From contig JALCBR010000020.1 of the NCBI GenBank assembly GCA_028066245.1, forward strand, positions 1 through 52,931: 52,931 bases of DNA, given 5' to 3'. Every line of letters begins with the position of its first letter. Position 1 is the first letter of the stretch. The DNA comes from Pirellulales bacterium (GTDB taxonomy: Bacteria > Planctomycetota > Planctomycetia > Pirellulales > S012-138). Under the pieces are notes generated by a model. The model ran no database searches, was not told the origin of the DNA, and saw only the letters and a list, made by a program, of their open reading frames with translations. A program made the position numbers and the translations under genes. Shown piece after piece: positions 17,479-25,629 of the stretch.

Positions 17479-19530
17479 ATGTACAAGTTCCTCCTCTGCT
17501 GGCGGTATCTTCGCACGCGGTACATCGCTCTGGCGTCTATTGTGAGTGTGACGTTGGGCGTGGCCACGCTGATTGTCGTCAACGCCGTGATGGCTGGGTT
17601 CACCGGTGAGATGCACGACCGCATCAAGGGCGTGAACTCCGACTTGACGCTTGATGCGCGCGGCTTGAACGGATTCAAAAACCCCGAATGGCATATGGCT
17701 CGCGTCAACGAGTTGGTCGGTGATCGCATTGAATCGATGTCACCGGTCGTCTATGTGCCCGCGATCCTCAACTATCGCGTCAGTGGCCAGTGGATTACGC
17801 AGCAGGTCACCGTTGTGGGTATTGACGCAGCTACGCAGGCTTCCTCCAGCAAGTTCTCCGAGTATCTCCAGCACCCGGCCAATCGCGACAAGTTCAGCTT
17901 CAACTTGCACGACGGCGGTTATGACCGCCGCGACCGCACAGGTGGAGATGAAGCGCCTGTCCGCGTCGGTATGGAGATGGCGGGTTGGGAGTTGCGGCGA
18001 GAACGAGCACGAATCGAAAAACAATGGCAACAATTTGAACAAGAGGCCCAAAACCAGGCCGCGGAGGAGGCTCGCAATCGACCTCTCACCCAAGCGGAGT
18101 TGGCGAAAATTCAACAACAAGTCGACCAGGCACCCACTGAACTTGAACCGTTGCTGGAGCTCGCGCGCGAGAACGAGTTCAACCGGGAGTTTGCTCTCGC
18201 CGTGGGCTTGTATCAGAAAGCCTTGGCAGTCAGCGACGGCGCCGCTGCGATTTACAACGAACTGGGAATGTGCCTGGCTCGGCAGGAAAAGCATGAGGAA
18301 GCCATCGCGGCACTGCGGACAGCTGCCAACATGGAAACAGGCAACATTGCCTTTGTGAACGATCTGGCGGGCGTGCTTGTCTTGGCTGGCGAACACGTGG
18401 AAGCCTGGGAATGGTTGTCCTCGTCGCAATCCACCGGTATCGCCCACTCCAACATGGCATTCTTCCTGCGCAGCGCCGGCGAAGGCCTCCTGGCTCAAGA
18501 ACATCTGGAAAAGGCCAAAGCCGCGGGACTATTGATTCAGGATGACGAGTTCGATTTCGGACCGGAGAACCCGGGGGATTCAGCCGTGCCCTTTCAGGAC
18601 CCGTTTGCCCGAGACAGACAACGAGGTGGCGGAAGGGTTTTTGATGCCGAGGTCGATCAGCACACAGGCTGCGTGCTAGGCATGGCCTTGGTCTCGTTTC
18701 GACCACCCAAGAAGTCTGACGACAGCGCCGGCGAAGAACATTTTATGGTTTTGCCCGGCGATGACGTGCGATTGACCTTCCCCAACGCGGCGACGCCGCC
18801 AGACATTATCAATGACACGTTCACAGTTGTGGACTTCTACGAAAGCAAGATGCACGAATTTGACAAGGAGTTCATTTTCGTGCCGATCAAGAAGCTGCAA
18901 GACCTGCGGGGAATGATTGAACCCGAAACGGGGGAGCGTTTTGTCAACAGCATTCAGATCCGGCTTAAGAACCCGGATGAAGCGGACTTGGTTCGCGACA
19001 AACTGCGCGAAGCCTTTGAGCCCCAGCTCTACCAAGTGGGCACTTGGCGAGATAAACAGGGAGCACTCCTCGCCGCCGTCAATATGGAGACGGTGATCTT
19101 GAATATCTTGTTGTTCTTAATCATCGCCGTGGCGGGATTTGGCATCCTGGCGATCTTCTTCATGATCGTTGTCGAGAAGACCAAAGATATTGGAATTCTC
19201 AAGTCATTGGGAGCTCACGCGAACGGCGTGATGGGCATCTTCCTGGCTTATGGTCTCTCCTTGGGAATCGTTGGTGCTGGCGTCGGCTTGATTGCTGGCC
19301 TGCTGTTTGTCACCTACATCAACGAGATCGCTGATTGGCTGGGACGAATAACGGGCAAGCCTGTCTTCGATCCCCAGGTTTACTACTTCTACGAAATTCC
19401 GGCTCACGTCGATCCGTTTACCGTCGCCTGGATCGTGCTGGGCGCGATGTTCATCGCCGTTGCGGCAAGCGTGTTTCCCGCTCTCCGCGCCGCACGACTC
19501 AAGCCTGTTGAGGCCTTGCGTTATGAGTAG
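17479..19530 (+). CDS. LolC/E-type ABC transporter permease with TPR insertion
   Basis: The protein is 683 residues, versus roughly 400-420 in LolC/LolE. A transmembrane helix at about 15-40 (IALASIVSVTLGVATLIVVN) is followed by an extracytoplasmic MacB-like domain, then three C-terminal helices (about 535-565, 590-615, 645-670) around EKTKDIGILKSLGA and ending in [18 protein letters not shown], the FtsX/LolE coupling signature. Within the extracytoplasmic domain, residues about 170-350 are an insertion: a charged Gln/Glu-rich coiled coil (171-215), then TPR-like helices (AVGLYQKALAV, YNELGMCLARQEKHEEAIAA, HSNMAFFLRSAGEG). The domain resumes at about 390 (HTGCVLGMALVSF). Family role: lipoprotein release from the inner membrane with the ATPase next door, whose start codon overlaps this stop. 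The substrate is not shown by sequence; it could equally be a MacB-like exporter. Confidence 0.85.
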   Translation: MYKFLLCWRYLRTRYIALASIVSVTLGVATLIVVNAVMAGFTGEMHDRIKGVNSDLTLDARGLNGFKNPEWHMARVNELVGDRIESMSPVVYVPAILNYRVSGQWITQQVTVVGIDAATQASSSKFSEYLQHPANRDKFSFNLHDGGYDRRDRTGGDEAPVRVGMEMAGWELRRERARIEKQWQQFEQEAQNQAAEEARNRPLTQAELAKIQQQVDQAPTELEPLLELARENEFNREFALAVGLYQKALAVSDGAAAIYNELGMCLARQEKHEEAIAALRTAANMETGNIAFVNDLAGVLVLAGEHVEAWEWLSSSQSTGIAHSNMAFFLRSAGEGLLAQEHLEKAKAAGLLIQDDEFDFGPENPGDSAVPFQDPFARDRQRGGGRVFDAEVDQHTGCVLGMALVSFRPPKKSDDSAGEEHFMVLPGDDVRLTFPNAATPPDIINDTFTVVDFYESKMHEFDKEFIFVPIKKLQDLRGMIEPETGERFVNSIQIRLKNPDEADLVRDKLREAFEPQLYQVGTWRDKQGALLAAVNMETVILNILLFLIIAVAGFGILAIFFMIVVEKTKDIGILKSLGAHANGVMGIFLAYGLSLGIVGAGVGLIAGLLFVTYINEIADWLGRITGKPVFDPQVYYFYEIPAHVDPFTVAWIVLGAMFIAVAASVFPALRAARLKPVEALRYE

Positions 19531-20389
19531 CTCCGGCACATCGGCTGCAAAAGCCGCTTTGATTGGTCAACTTTCCGCCAATAAAATCCCCGCGCGCGGT
19601 CCCCACTGGCGAGGCGAGCAAGTCGTTGACATGGAGGGCGTCGCGAGTCCATCCGCACCCACCTCAGTGGAGGAGGAGCGGAGAGCGCAGCCCAAAGCTT
19701 CCGCGCTGCAAGGAATGGGAATTAAGAAGGCGTACCGCAAAGGGAAGACACCTGTCCCCGTGTTGCACGATGTCTCCATTGACATCAGAGAAGGTGAGTT
19801 CGTTTCCATCATCGGGCAAAGCGGGTCCGGCAAGAGCACGCTGCTGCACGTACTGGGCACACTGGATTCGCCCGATGCCGGCGAAGTACGGCTCGGCGGA
19901 AAGCGCATCGACAATTTGTCTGCCCGGCGACGCGACGCGCTGCGCAACCGCCACTTCGGCATGATCTTTCAGTTCTACCACTTGCTTCCGGAACTGACGA
20001 CGCTGGAAAACGTGTTGGCTCCGGTCATGATTTCTGAGGGAATGTTTGCCTACCGAATCAAGCGCCGCAAGTATGTCGAACAGGCTAAGGCAATCCTTGA
20101 TCGGGTCGGACTCTCGCACCGGCTGAAGCACAAGCCGCGAGAACTCTCCGGCGGTGAAATGCAGCGCGCAGCCATTGCGCGGGCTTTGGTGACCAATCCC
20201 CGCGTTCTGCTCGCGGATGAACCGACCGGCAACCTGGACCGAAAGACGGGCGACGAAATCATGAGCCTACTGGTCTCCTTGAATGAGACTCAAGCGCTCA
20301 GTATAGTCATGGTGACCCATGATGGAGTTATTGCGGAGCGCGCCCATCGGGCGATGCGGCTGACCGATGGTAGGATGAAAGCCGCGTGA
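19523..20389 (+). CDS. LolD-type ABC transporter ATPase with N-terminal extension
   Basis: The protein is 288 residues. All ABC motifs are present: Walker [10 protein letters not shown] (about 98-106), signature [15 protein letters not shown], Walker [13 protein letters not shown] and H-loop MVTHDG. The order and the DEPTGNLD phrase place it in the MacB/LolD group. It energises the permease encoded just upstream; the two genes overlap by 8 bp (ATG at 19523, upstream stop at 19528-19530), which fixes this start and implies translational coupling. LolD is normally about 230 residues; here about 60 extra residues, Ser/Ala/Pro-rich and without clear structure, precede the ATPase core at [13 protein letters not shown]. 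Confidence 0.9.
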   Translation: MSSSGTSAAKAALIGQLSANKIPARGPHWRGEQVVDMEGVASPSAPTSVEEERRAQPKASALQGMGIKKAYRKGKTPVPVLHDVSIDIREGEFVSIIGQSGSGKSTLLHVLGTLDSPDAGEVRLGGKRIDNLSARRRDALRNRHFGMIFQFYHLLPELTTLENVLAPVMISEGMFAYRIKRRKYVEQAKAILDRVGLSHRLKHKPRELSGGEMQRAAIARALVTNPRVLLADEPTGNLDRKTGDEIMSLLVSLNETQALSIVMVTHDGVIAERAHRAMRLTDGRMKAA

Positions 20390-20526
20390 TGTGACCGTTC
20401 GTGCGATCTCGTTGCACTTGCGCTCTGTGGACGATCAGTGGTATCTCTGGTTGAGATACTACGCGATCGAATCGCTCCAGACGTTACCTTTGATTGCCGC
20501 GTTCCCTCCTCTCAAGCCTGCCTGCT

Positions 20527-21387
20527 ATGTCCCGCCAAATCTGGATTAACGGAAAGCTGCTTCCCAAAGAACAAGCCACAATTAGTGTTTTTGATCGTGG
20601 TCTGCTCTACGGCGATGGAATCTTTGAAGGAATCCGATCCTACAACGGAAAAGTGTTTCGCATGCGGGAACACTTGGACCGGCTATGGGATTCCGCGCGT
20701 GCGGTTGCACTTGAGATTCCCATTTCCAAAGAGGAAATGGACAAGGCGATCTACGAGACGCTACAGGTCAACGATCTGCCCGATGGGTACATTCGCTTGA
20801 TCGTCACGCGAGGCGCCGGAACGTTGGGACTCGATCCCTTCAGTGCCTCAAACCCACAAGTCATTATTATTGCCGATACGATTTCGCTCTATCCGGCTGA
20901 GTTCTACGAGAACGGCTTGGAGATTGTGACCGCCAGCACAATTCGCAACCACCCCGCGGCACTCAACGCGCGGATCAAGTCACTGAACTATCTCAACAAC
21001 ATCATGGCCAAGGTTGAAGCCATCACTGCCGGAGCCAAAGAGGCATTGATGCTCAATCACACCGGAGAAGTTGCCGAGTGCACCGGGGATAACATTTTCC
21101 TTGTCAAGAACAACACACTGTACACCCCGCCGATGAGTGCCGGCATCCTCGGGGGCGTCACTCGAGACGCCGTGATGGAACTCGCTGCTGCCACAGGTCG
21201 TGAAACTCGTGAAACGGCGCTAACACGGCATGACGTTTATGTGGCCGATGAGTGCTTTCTCACAGGTACGGCCGCGGAAGTCATTCCCGTTGTCAAGATT
21301 GACAGCAGGGCGATTGGCGTCGGCAAGCCTGGCCCCGTCACGCTGGATATCAAAGAGCGATTTCACAAGTTGGTCCGCGAACAATAG
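20527..21387 (+). CDS. ilvE: Branched-chain amino acid aminotransferase (class IV PLP)
   Basis: The protein is 286 residues, the length of the shorter IlvE type. The N-terminus WINGKLLPKEQATISVFDRG and LLYGDGIFEGIRSY is typical of fold-type IV transaminases, and the PLP lysine is Lys151 in ARIKSLNYLNNIMAKVEA. GEVAECTGDNIFLVKN and later FLTGTAAEVIPV are cofactor and substrate loops. Expected role: the last step of valine, leucine and isoleucine synthesis, using glutamate. D-amino acid transaminase and aminodeoxychorismate lyase share the fold; EGIRSY and GTAAEVIPV favour IlvE. ATG at 20527 is chosen to match the family N-terminus. It stands alone, 137 bp after the ABC ATPase gene. Confidence 0.88.
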   Translation: MSRQIWINGKLLPKEQATISVFDRGLLYGDGIFEGIRSYNGKVFRMREHLDRLWDSARAVALEIPISKEEMDKAIYETLQVNDLPDGYIRLIVTRGAGTLGLDPFSASNPQVIIIADTISLYPAEFYENGLEIVTASTIRNHPAALNARIKSLNYLNNIMAKVEAITAGAKEALMLNHTGEVAECTGDNIFLVKNNTLYTPPMSAGILGGVTRDAVMELAAATGRETRETALTRHDVYVADECFLTGTAAEVIPVVKIDSRAIGVGKPGPVTLDIKERFHKLVREQ

Positions 21388-21683
21388 GCGGCGCTCGGCA
21401 AACTGATCTGGCTGCCTGTGAGGGACTGAGGTTGATTCCACTTGCATCACTTGGCCGATGCGCTAGAATCAGCAGGATATCTCAAGGCATGAGCGCTAGC
21501 CACTGAGTGGATTTTGGCTGCGGATCTATACTTTGATACGCGATCCTTTTCTGCTCGCCGATGTCCCTTGCTTGTAAACCCGTGTACTTGCGTGCTGTCA
21601 TTGGACAATTGCTATCAAGGACTGAACACGGTCGTGCCGAGTTCTTGGGTAGCAAAATCATCGCTCTCAAAAAAATCCGATCC
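21388..21683. other. Gap between ilvE and tRNA-Ser
   Basis: I see no gene. The tRNA promoter must lie here, but no clear boxes stand out. Open frames that run through this region into the tRNA are spurious. Confidence 0.35.
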
Positions 21684-21772
21684 GGAGAGGTGGCTGAGTG
21701 GTCGAAAGCGCCGGTTTGCTAAACCGGTGATCCGGGAAACTGGATCCGCAGGTTCGAATCCTGTCCTCTCCG
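21684..21772 (+). tRNA. tRNA-Ser (anticodon GCU)
   Basis: The 89-base gene folds as a class II tRNA. The acceptor GGAGAGG (21684-21690) pairs with CCTCTCC (21765-21771). The anticodon stem CCGGT/ACCGG encloses TTGCTAA, giving anticodon GCT at 21718-21720 (reads AGC/AGU serine codons). A long variable arm (GATCCGGGAAACTGGATC) and the T-loop GGTTCGAATCC follow. The discriminator base is G at 21772, as for serine tRNAs. CCA is not encoded. Confidence 0.97.
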
Positions 21773-21775
21773 CTT

Positions 21776-21800
21776 GAGCCCGCATTTTGCGGGCTCTTTT
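21776..21800 (+). terminator. Rho-independent terminator after tRNA-Ser
   Basis: GAGCCCGCA (21776-21784) pairs perfectly with TGCGGGCTC (21788-21796) over a 3-base loop, followed by TTTT (21797-21800). It starts 4 bp after the tRNA. Confidence 0.9.
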
Positions 21801-22150
21801 CGTTTCCGAAGTCATCTTGCGCAGTCTCTATCACTGCGTCAGATTGCATAGAGCTGCAAGATTCTGTGCCTGGAAAGGGCACACTACGCGCCACACTGTT
21901 GCCATCGTCATCGTTCGCGGGTCTGTTGACTGGCGTTGATTTGCTTCGCCCCTGCCCGCATGGGTTCATGGCGGCTTGGCCACCCTCCGAGTTGCAGGAG
22001 GGCATCATCGTATTGCAGCAATGGAAATTGCCGGTGAAGCGAAGATTCCAGCCCAATACTGGATTGGTCGAAGGCAAATCAAGCGGGCCAGGCATGGTTT
22101 CGGGAAATGTTTCCACACCTTAGCTGGCCCTGATTCCGTCGGAGTGGGAA
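21801..22150. other. Gene-poor stretch after tRNA-Ser
   Basis: These 350 bp hold no gene I can support. A plus-strand frame around 21976-22140 has somewhat protein-like composition (GGHHRIAAMEIAGEAKIPAQ) but no start signal, and might be decayed coding sequence. No repeat of the tRNA 3' end is seen that would mark an integration site. Confidence 0.35.
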
Positions 22151-22537
22151 ATGATAATTGCGATTCCAAATGACTTTATATGGCGCGAACCATGGATTCC
22201 TATCAGCGATCCAAGTGCGAAGTCAGTTTATCGATTCCTGATCACGGAATATGCGAGTGATGATGTGTCCCAGGTATTGGTTGACGAACTGCGAAACGAA
22301 CTGTGTTCGGCACATCCGCTATGCACTGCTAACTTCTACGCTGCTGCCTACTGCAAGACAGACACTGACGATGTACTTTATTTGACTGACCAAGTTTCTA
22401 TGCCAATCGTATGTGTACATCTGACGTGGAAGACGGAAAGTAAACCCCAATGGCCGCATTTTGACTCGTACGAATCAGTGGATGCATGGAGACAACAAAT
22501 GGAGATCGAATGGAGGGCAGAAAAAGAAACTCGCTAA
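22151..22537 (+). CDS. Hypothetical protein, lone accessory gene
   Basis: The protein is 128 residues with a clear GGAG 6 bases before the ATG. No signal peptide or membrane helix is seen. It has the C-terminal phrase VCVHLTWKTESKPQWPHFDS followed by YESVDAWRQQM, a pattern I associate with small uncharacterised cytoplasmic proteins where HLTW and a W-P pair recur. Its A/T content is higher than that of the flanking housekeeping genes, and it lies between a tRNA and an IS remnant, which suggests acquisition by transfer. An immunity-protein role is conceivable for such lone small genes but nothing in the sequence proves it. Confidence 0.6.
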   Translation: MIIAIPNDFIWREPWIPISDPSAKSVYRFLITEYASDDVSQVLVDELRNELCSAHPLCTANFYAAAYCKTDTDDVLYLTDQVSMPIVCVHLTWKTESKPQWPHFDSYESVDAWRQQMEIEWRAEKETR

Positions 22538-22770
22538 ATAATCACGATCGCAAGTTCGTCCACCGGCATGTGAGGAAGTTCCCAACTAACGTACCAACGG
22601 CCACTGCATCCGTGTCATCGTTACCATCAACGCGGTCATACCAGAACAACCACCGCCGATACAGACAACACCCCTACGCGAATCGCATCCACCCCTAGCC
22701 GGTCATCAACGGCACATCTGACCTAGCGGGGGTGCGGCTGCCAAGTCGATCAAGTGTACAGCCGGTGACC
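22538..22770. other. Non-coding stretch before the IS remnant
   Basis: I see no gene, hairpin or repeat of note in this stretch. Confidence 0.3.
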
Positions 22771-23245
22771 TGACCTGCCCTCTCTAACCGCGTCCATTCC
22801 GTGAGTGATAAACTCACGGTTTTGGACCTTGTAGGGAGGAAGGTCATGGCACGAAAGCGATTCACGGTCGAGCAGATCATCTCCAAGCTCCGCGAAGCGG
22901 AGGTTGAGTTGTCCCAAGGCCTGACGGTAGGCCGAGTCTGCAAGAAGCTGGGAGTCGCAGAGCAGACGTATTATCGCTGGCGCAAGGAATACGGTGGCAT
23001 CCGCACCGATCAGGCTAAGCGTCTCAAAGAGCTTGAGAAAGAGAACGTCCGGCTGAAGCGGTTGCTGGCCGACGCCGAACTCGACAAGGCCATTCTGCGC
23101 GAGGCCGCCTCGGGAAACTTCTGAGCCCGGCGAAGCGTCGTCAGACGATCGAACATGTGCGTGCCACGTTGGGTCGCGATCGCGTTTCGGAACGGCGTGC
23201 TTGCCGTTTACTGAGCCAAGCATGCTCGACTCAACTGCGGATACT
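22771..23245 (+). mobile_element. Truncated IS3-family element (IS407-like group)
   Basis: The left end probably begins at TGACCTGCCC (22771-22780), similar to the termini of this group. A perfect hairpin (CCGTGAG at 22799-22805, CTCACGG at 22813-22819) precedes orfA. orfA is intact, while orfB stops after about 40 recognisable codons. No right terminal repeat or target duplication is found, so the element is a right-end deletion and not mobile by itself. The exact right limit is estimated. Confidence 0.8.
22846..23124 (+). CDS. IS3-family transposase OrfA
   Basis: The protein is 92 residues with GGAGG 6 bases before the ATG. It opens MARKRFTVEQIISKLREAEV, has a helix-turn-helix with SQGLTVGRVCKKLGVAEQTY followed by YRWRKEYGG, and ends in a leucine-zipper-like helix (KRLKELEKENVRLKRLLADA). 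This is the DNA-binding half of IS407-group transposases. In active elements it is joined to OrfB by a programmed frameshift. Here OrfB is lost, so the protein can bind ends at most and could act as a repressor of related elements elsewhere. Confidence 0.93.
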   Translation: MARKRFTVEQIISKLREAEVELSQGLTVGRVCKKLGVAEQTYYRWRKEYGGIRTDQAKRLKELEKENVRLKRLLADAELDKAILREAASGNF

Positions 23246-23273
23246 CCGCACGGTAAGTGGTAGAACGCGCTAG
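23121..23273 (+). pseudogene. IS3-family transposase OrfB remnant
   Basis: The frame starting CTG at 23121 overlaps the orfA stop by 4 bp and reads LSPAKRRQTIEHVRATLG, then SERRACRLLSQACSTQ, the N-terminal helix-turn-helix of IS407-type OrfB. Similarity fades after that and a stop occurs at 23271-23273. The DDE catalytic core is entirely missing. Confidence 0.85.
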
Positions 23274-23390
23274 CTGTGCATTCGGCGACTAAGTCATTTA
23301 CGACATGTTTTCCGATTGCGCTGAATTTTCCGCCGCTCTCATCCGATCTTGAAGGGGACAAATTGCGCCCATTGAGAGTTGGCACGTGGC

Positions 23391-23738
23391 ATGAATTCTC
23401 CCTTCGGACGTTTGAGCCTCTGGATCATCATCGCCACGGTGGTGTTGCTCTTAGGGGGTTGCGCGCCGCCAGGGCAATTGCTTCGAGGTCATAGCTCGCC
23501 GTCTACTGGTGCTTCGTCGTTTGCCTTGTTGAACGTACCGCGCAAGGAGTTCTTCACCGGGCCGAAGTCGTTTGAGCTGCCAGTTGAGGAGATTCCCCTA
23601 CCCGTGATTGCCCCAGATCCGCAGCCATCGCCACAGCCCCTGCCGGCCGGAAATGAGGCACGCCCAGGCGACCGGGTGGCCACGACCATCGGCGGGTTGC
23701 GTTGGCGTCCGCCACAAGAGCGGAAATTGCGTCGATAG
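23391..23738 (+). CDS. Small proline-rich lipoprotein
   Basis: The protein is 115 residues from ATG at 23391. The signal is lipoprotein type: LWIIIATVVLLLGGCAPP with lipobox LGGC, Cys at about residue 24. The mature part is about 90 residues with no recognisable domain and a Pro-rich centre (APDPQPSPQPLPAG), ending in basic residues. Expected to be lipid-anchored in the envelope. No strong ribosome binding site is seen, and no neighbour suggests its partner; it lies between the IS remnant and htrA. Confidence 0.65.
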   Translation: MNSPFGRLSLWIIIATVVLLLGGCAPPGQLLRGHSSPSTGASSFALLNVPRKEFFTGPKSFELPVEEIPLPVIAPDPQPSPQPLPAGNEARPGDRVATTIGGLRWRPPQERKLRR

Positions 23739-24116
23739 GTCGAGCGTAGGAGACCGCGCCCAGCTCGTTTGATTGCTTACATTGCCAGCATGCGTTTAGC
23801 TAGCGTAAACGCAAGAATGCCGTGATCTCAGCGCAATCTGCAAGTTTGGTGACCACGATAATCTGGGTAATGTGTTCCGCTTGGCGTGTGGCCGTTCATG
23901 CTTCATCTGCGCGCACGTCGATGGTAGGGCATGACACTGGAGTCGCAGGGTGTGTCCCACTGCGCACACAGTTCTGGCGCCGCCCGTTATCAACGGCACT
24001 TGAACGAGCGATCCGCCGCCGCGCGGCGAACGATCAATGATTGCTCTCGGCCAGCCTGTGCGTGCGTCCCGCGGCTAACGACCGACATCGACCTACCCGC
24101 AACGATAGACCTGCCC
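23739..24116. other. Upstream region of the HtrA gene
   Basis: This 378-bp gap has no gene I trust. It contains the inverted repeat GCGTTTA (23792-23798) / TAAACGC (23806-23812) with a 7-base loop, either a weak terminator for the lipoprotein gene or an operator-like site. The protease frame runs open through the right half but without protein-like sequence. Confidence 0.45.
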
Positions 24117-25496
24117 ATGGTTCGGTTCGTGACACGCGCTGGTATTGTCGCATTGCTGACGGCCGGCTTGATGGTTGGCCTGTGTGAGTCAGCATCGGCG
24201 GATCCTTCAGATAACCGCATGACGCCGCTGGTGAAAGCCATCCAGAAGGCGCGACCTTCGGTTGTGAATATCCGCGGAGAAAAAAGTATCCCTGCTGACG
24301 AGGAAGCAGGCGAGAGCTTTCGCCGCGTCAATGGCATGGGGACGGGTGTTGTGATTGACAGCCACGGCTACATCATCACCAATTTCCATGTGGTTGAGGC
24401 GGTTGAAGACCTGCGAGTTACGCTCGCGGACCGGCGCACGTTTGAGGCGCATGTTGTTGCGGCGGACAGACAGGAAGACCTAGCCTTGATCAAGATTGAC
24501 GGCGCTGGCGAACTTCCCGTGATTCAATTGGGAACGTCCAGCGATCTGATGTACGGCGAGACCGTGATTGCGGTTGGCAATCCGTTTGGTTATCAGCATA
24601 CGGTGACCAAGGGTATCGTGAGCGCCTTGCACCGGACCGTCAACGTCAATGAGACGCTCGTCTATGAGGACCTGATCCAGACGGATGCCAGTATCAATCC
24701 AGGCAACTCTGGCGGACCATTGATCAACATCGACGGAGAGATGATTGGTATCGCGGTAGCCGTTCGCGCAGGCGCAGTCGGGATTGGCTTTGCCATTCCT
24801 GTTGATCGCGCCATGGCGGTCGGAGGTCGGTTGCTGGCTCAGCGTAGCGACAGCGTGGCCTGGCATGGCTTGGACCCAGACCCGGCCGTTGATACTCCTA
24901 ACAGTGGATATGTGGTGGGGCTTGTGGAGTCCAACAGTCCCGCGGCGCAAGCCGGTTTGCGGCCAGGCGATGTGATCACGGCCGTCGATAGCATGCCGCT
25001 TTCCCGTTCGATCGATTTCGAGCGGGCACTGATGAACCGCTCGGTGGGTGATACGTTGATGGTGACGTTGCGTCGCGGGGGCGAGACCCAAACGATCGAT
25101 CTGGCTCTGGCCCAACGCCCCTGGCGAGAGATTGATCCTGCCGAGGGAGCCTGGGAATTGTTAGGGTTAAGGTTACGCCCCGTCTCCAATGACTACATGC
25201 TCCGCCGCCGCGCCCGCTACAATGGCGGGTTGCTGGTGACTGATGTGCGAGCTGGAAGTCCGGCCGCGAGAGAAGGCGTTGTTCGGGGAGACATCCTGCT
25301 GGGCATCCACGACTGGGAGACCATCTCGCTGGAGAACTTGGCATATGTGTTCAATCGCCCGGATTTCGCGGACTTTGATCCGCTGAAGTTCTACGTACTC
25401 CGCGGCAATCAGACATCCTACGGATTCCTTAGGTTGAGCGCCTCGGCACAGCCAGTGCATACCAACCCAGCTCGAACCGCGCGGCTACAGCGCTAG
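24117..25496 (+). CDS. HtrA/DegP-family serine protease with two PDZ domains
   Basis: The protein is 459 residues. ATG at 24117 is chosen because a signal peptide follows ([20 protein letters not shown], cleavage near SASAD). The chymotrypsin-like domain (about 40-245) has the full triad: His91 in NFHVVEA, Asp121 in EDLALIKI and Ser198 in [12 protein letters not shown]1 lies at about 260-340 ([20 protein letters not shown]) and PDZ2 at about 360-445 ([16 protein letters not shown]). Family role: ATP-independent quality control of misfolded envelope proteins, with the PDZ domains binding substrate C-termini. The gap before it gives room for stress regulation, but no specific site is recognised. 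Confidence 0.93.
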   Translation: MVRFVTRAGIVALLTAGLMVGLCESASADPSDNRMTPLVKAIQKARPSVVNIRGEKSIPADEEAGESFRRVNGMGTGVVIDSHGYIITNFHVVEAVEDLRVTLADRRTFEAHVVAADRQEDLALIKIDGAGELPVIQLGTSSDLMYGETVIAVGNPFGYQHTVTKGIVSALHRTVNVNETLVYEDLIQTDASINPGNSGGPLINIDGEMIGIAVAVRAGAVGIGFAIPVDRAMAVGGRLLAQRSDSVAWHGLDPDPAVDTPNSGYVVGLVESNSPAAQAGLRPGDVITAVDSMPLSRSIDFERALMNRSVGDTLMVTLRRGGETQTIDLALAQRPWREIDPAEGAWELLGLRLRPVSNDYMLRRRARYNGGLLVTDVRAGSPAAREGVVRGDILLGIHDWETISLENLAYVFNRPDFADFDPLKFYVLRGNQTSYGFLRLSASAQPVHTNPARTARLQR

Positions 25497-25629
25497 TACG
25501 CATGATACGCTCTGTCCGATGCTCCCGCTGCGCGCAAAGCGATCGCCCCTTCACGAAGACGGGGCGATCATAGGCGATAATTACGTTTGGTTACTTTCGA
25601 TCGAACGAAACAGTCCTTGGAAGCGATTA

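Noticed and set aside
21615-22116. Minus-strand frames through the tRNA, with phrases such as GEDRIRTCGSSFPDHRFSKP
   Set aside because: This is the well-known false translation of the antisense strand of tRNA-Ser.
22750-23385. Minus-strand frame of 211 codons across the IS element
   Set aside because: It is antisense to a clear IS3 OrfA and has no family features.
21684-23738. Integrative element using tRNA-Ser as attachment site
   Set aside because: No integrase gene and no repeat of the tRNA 3' end downstream were found.
24480-25115. Minus-strand frame opposite htrA
   Set aside because: It shadows a protease with an intact catalytic triad.
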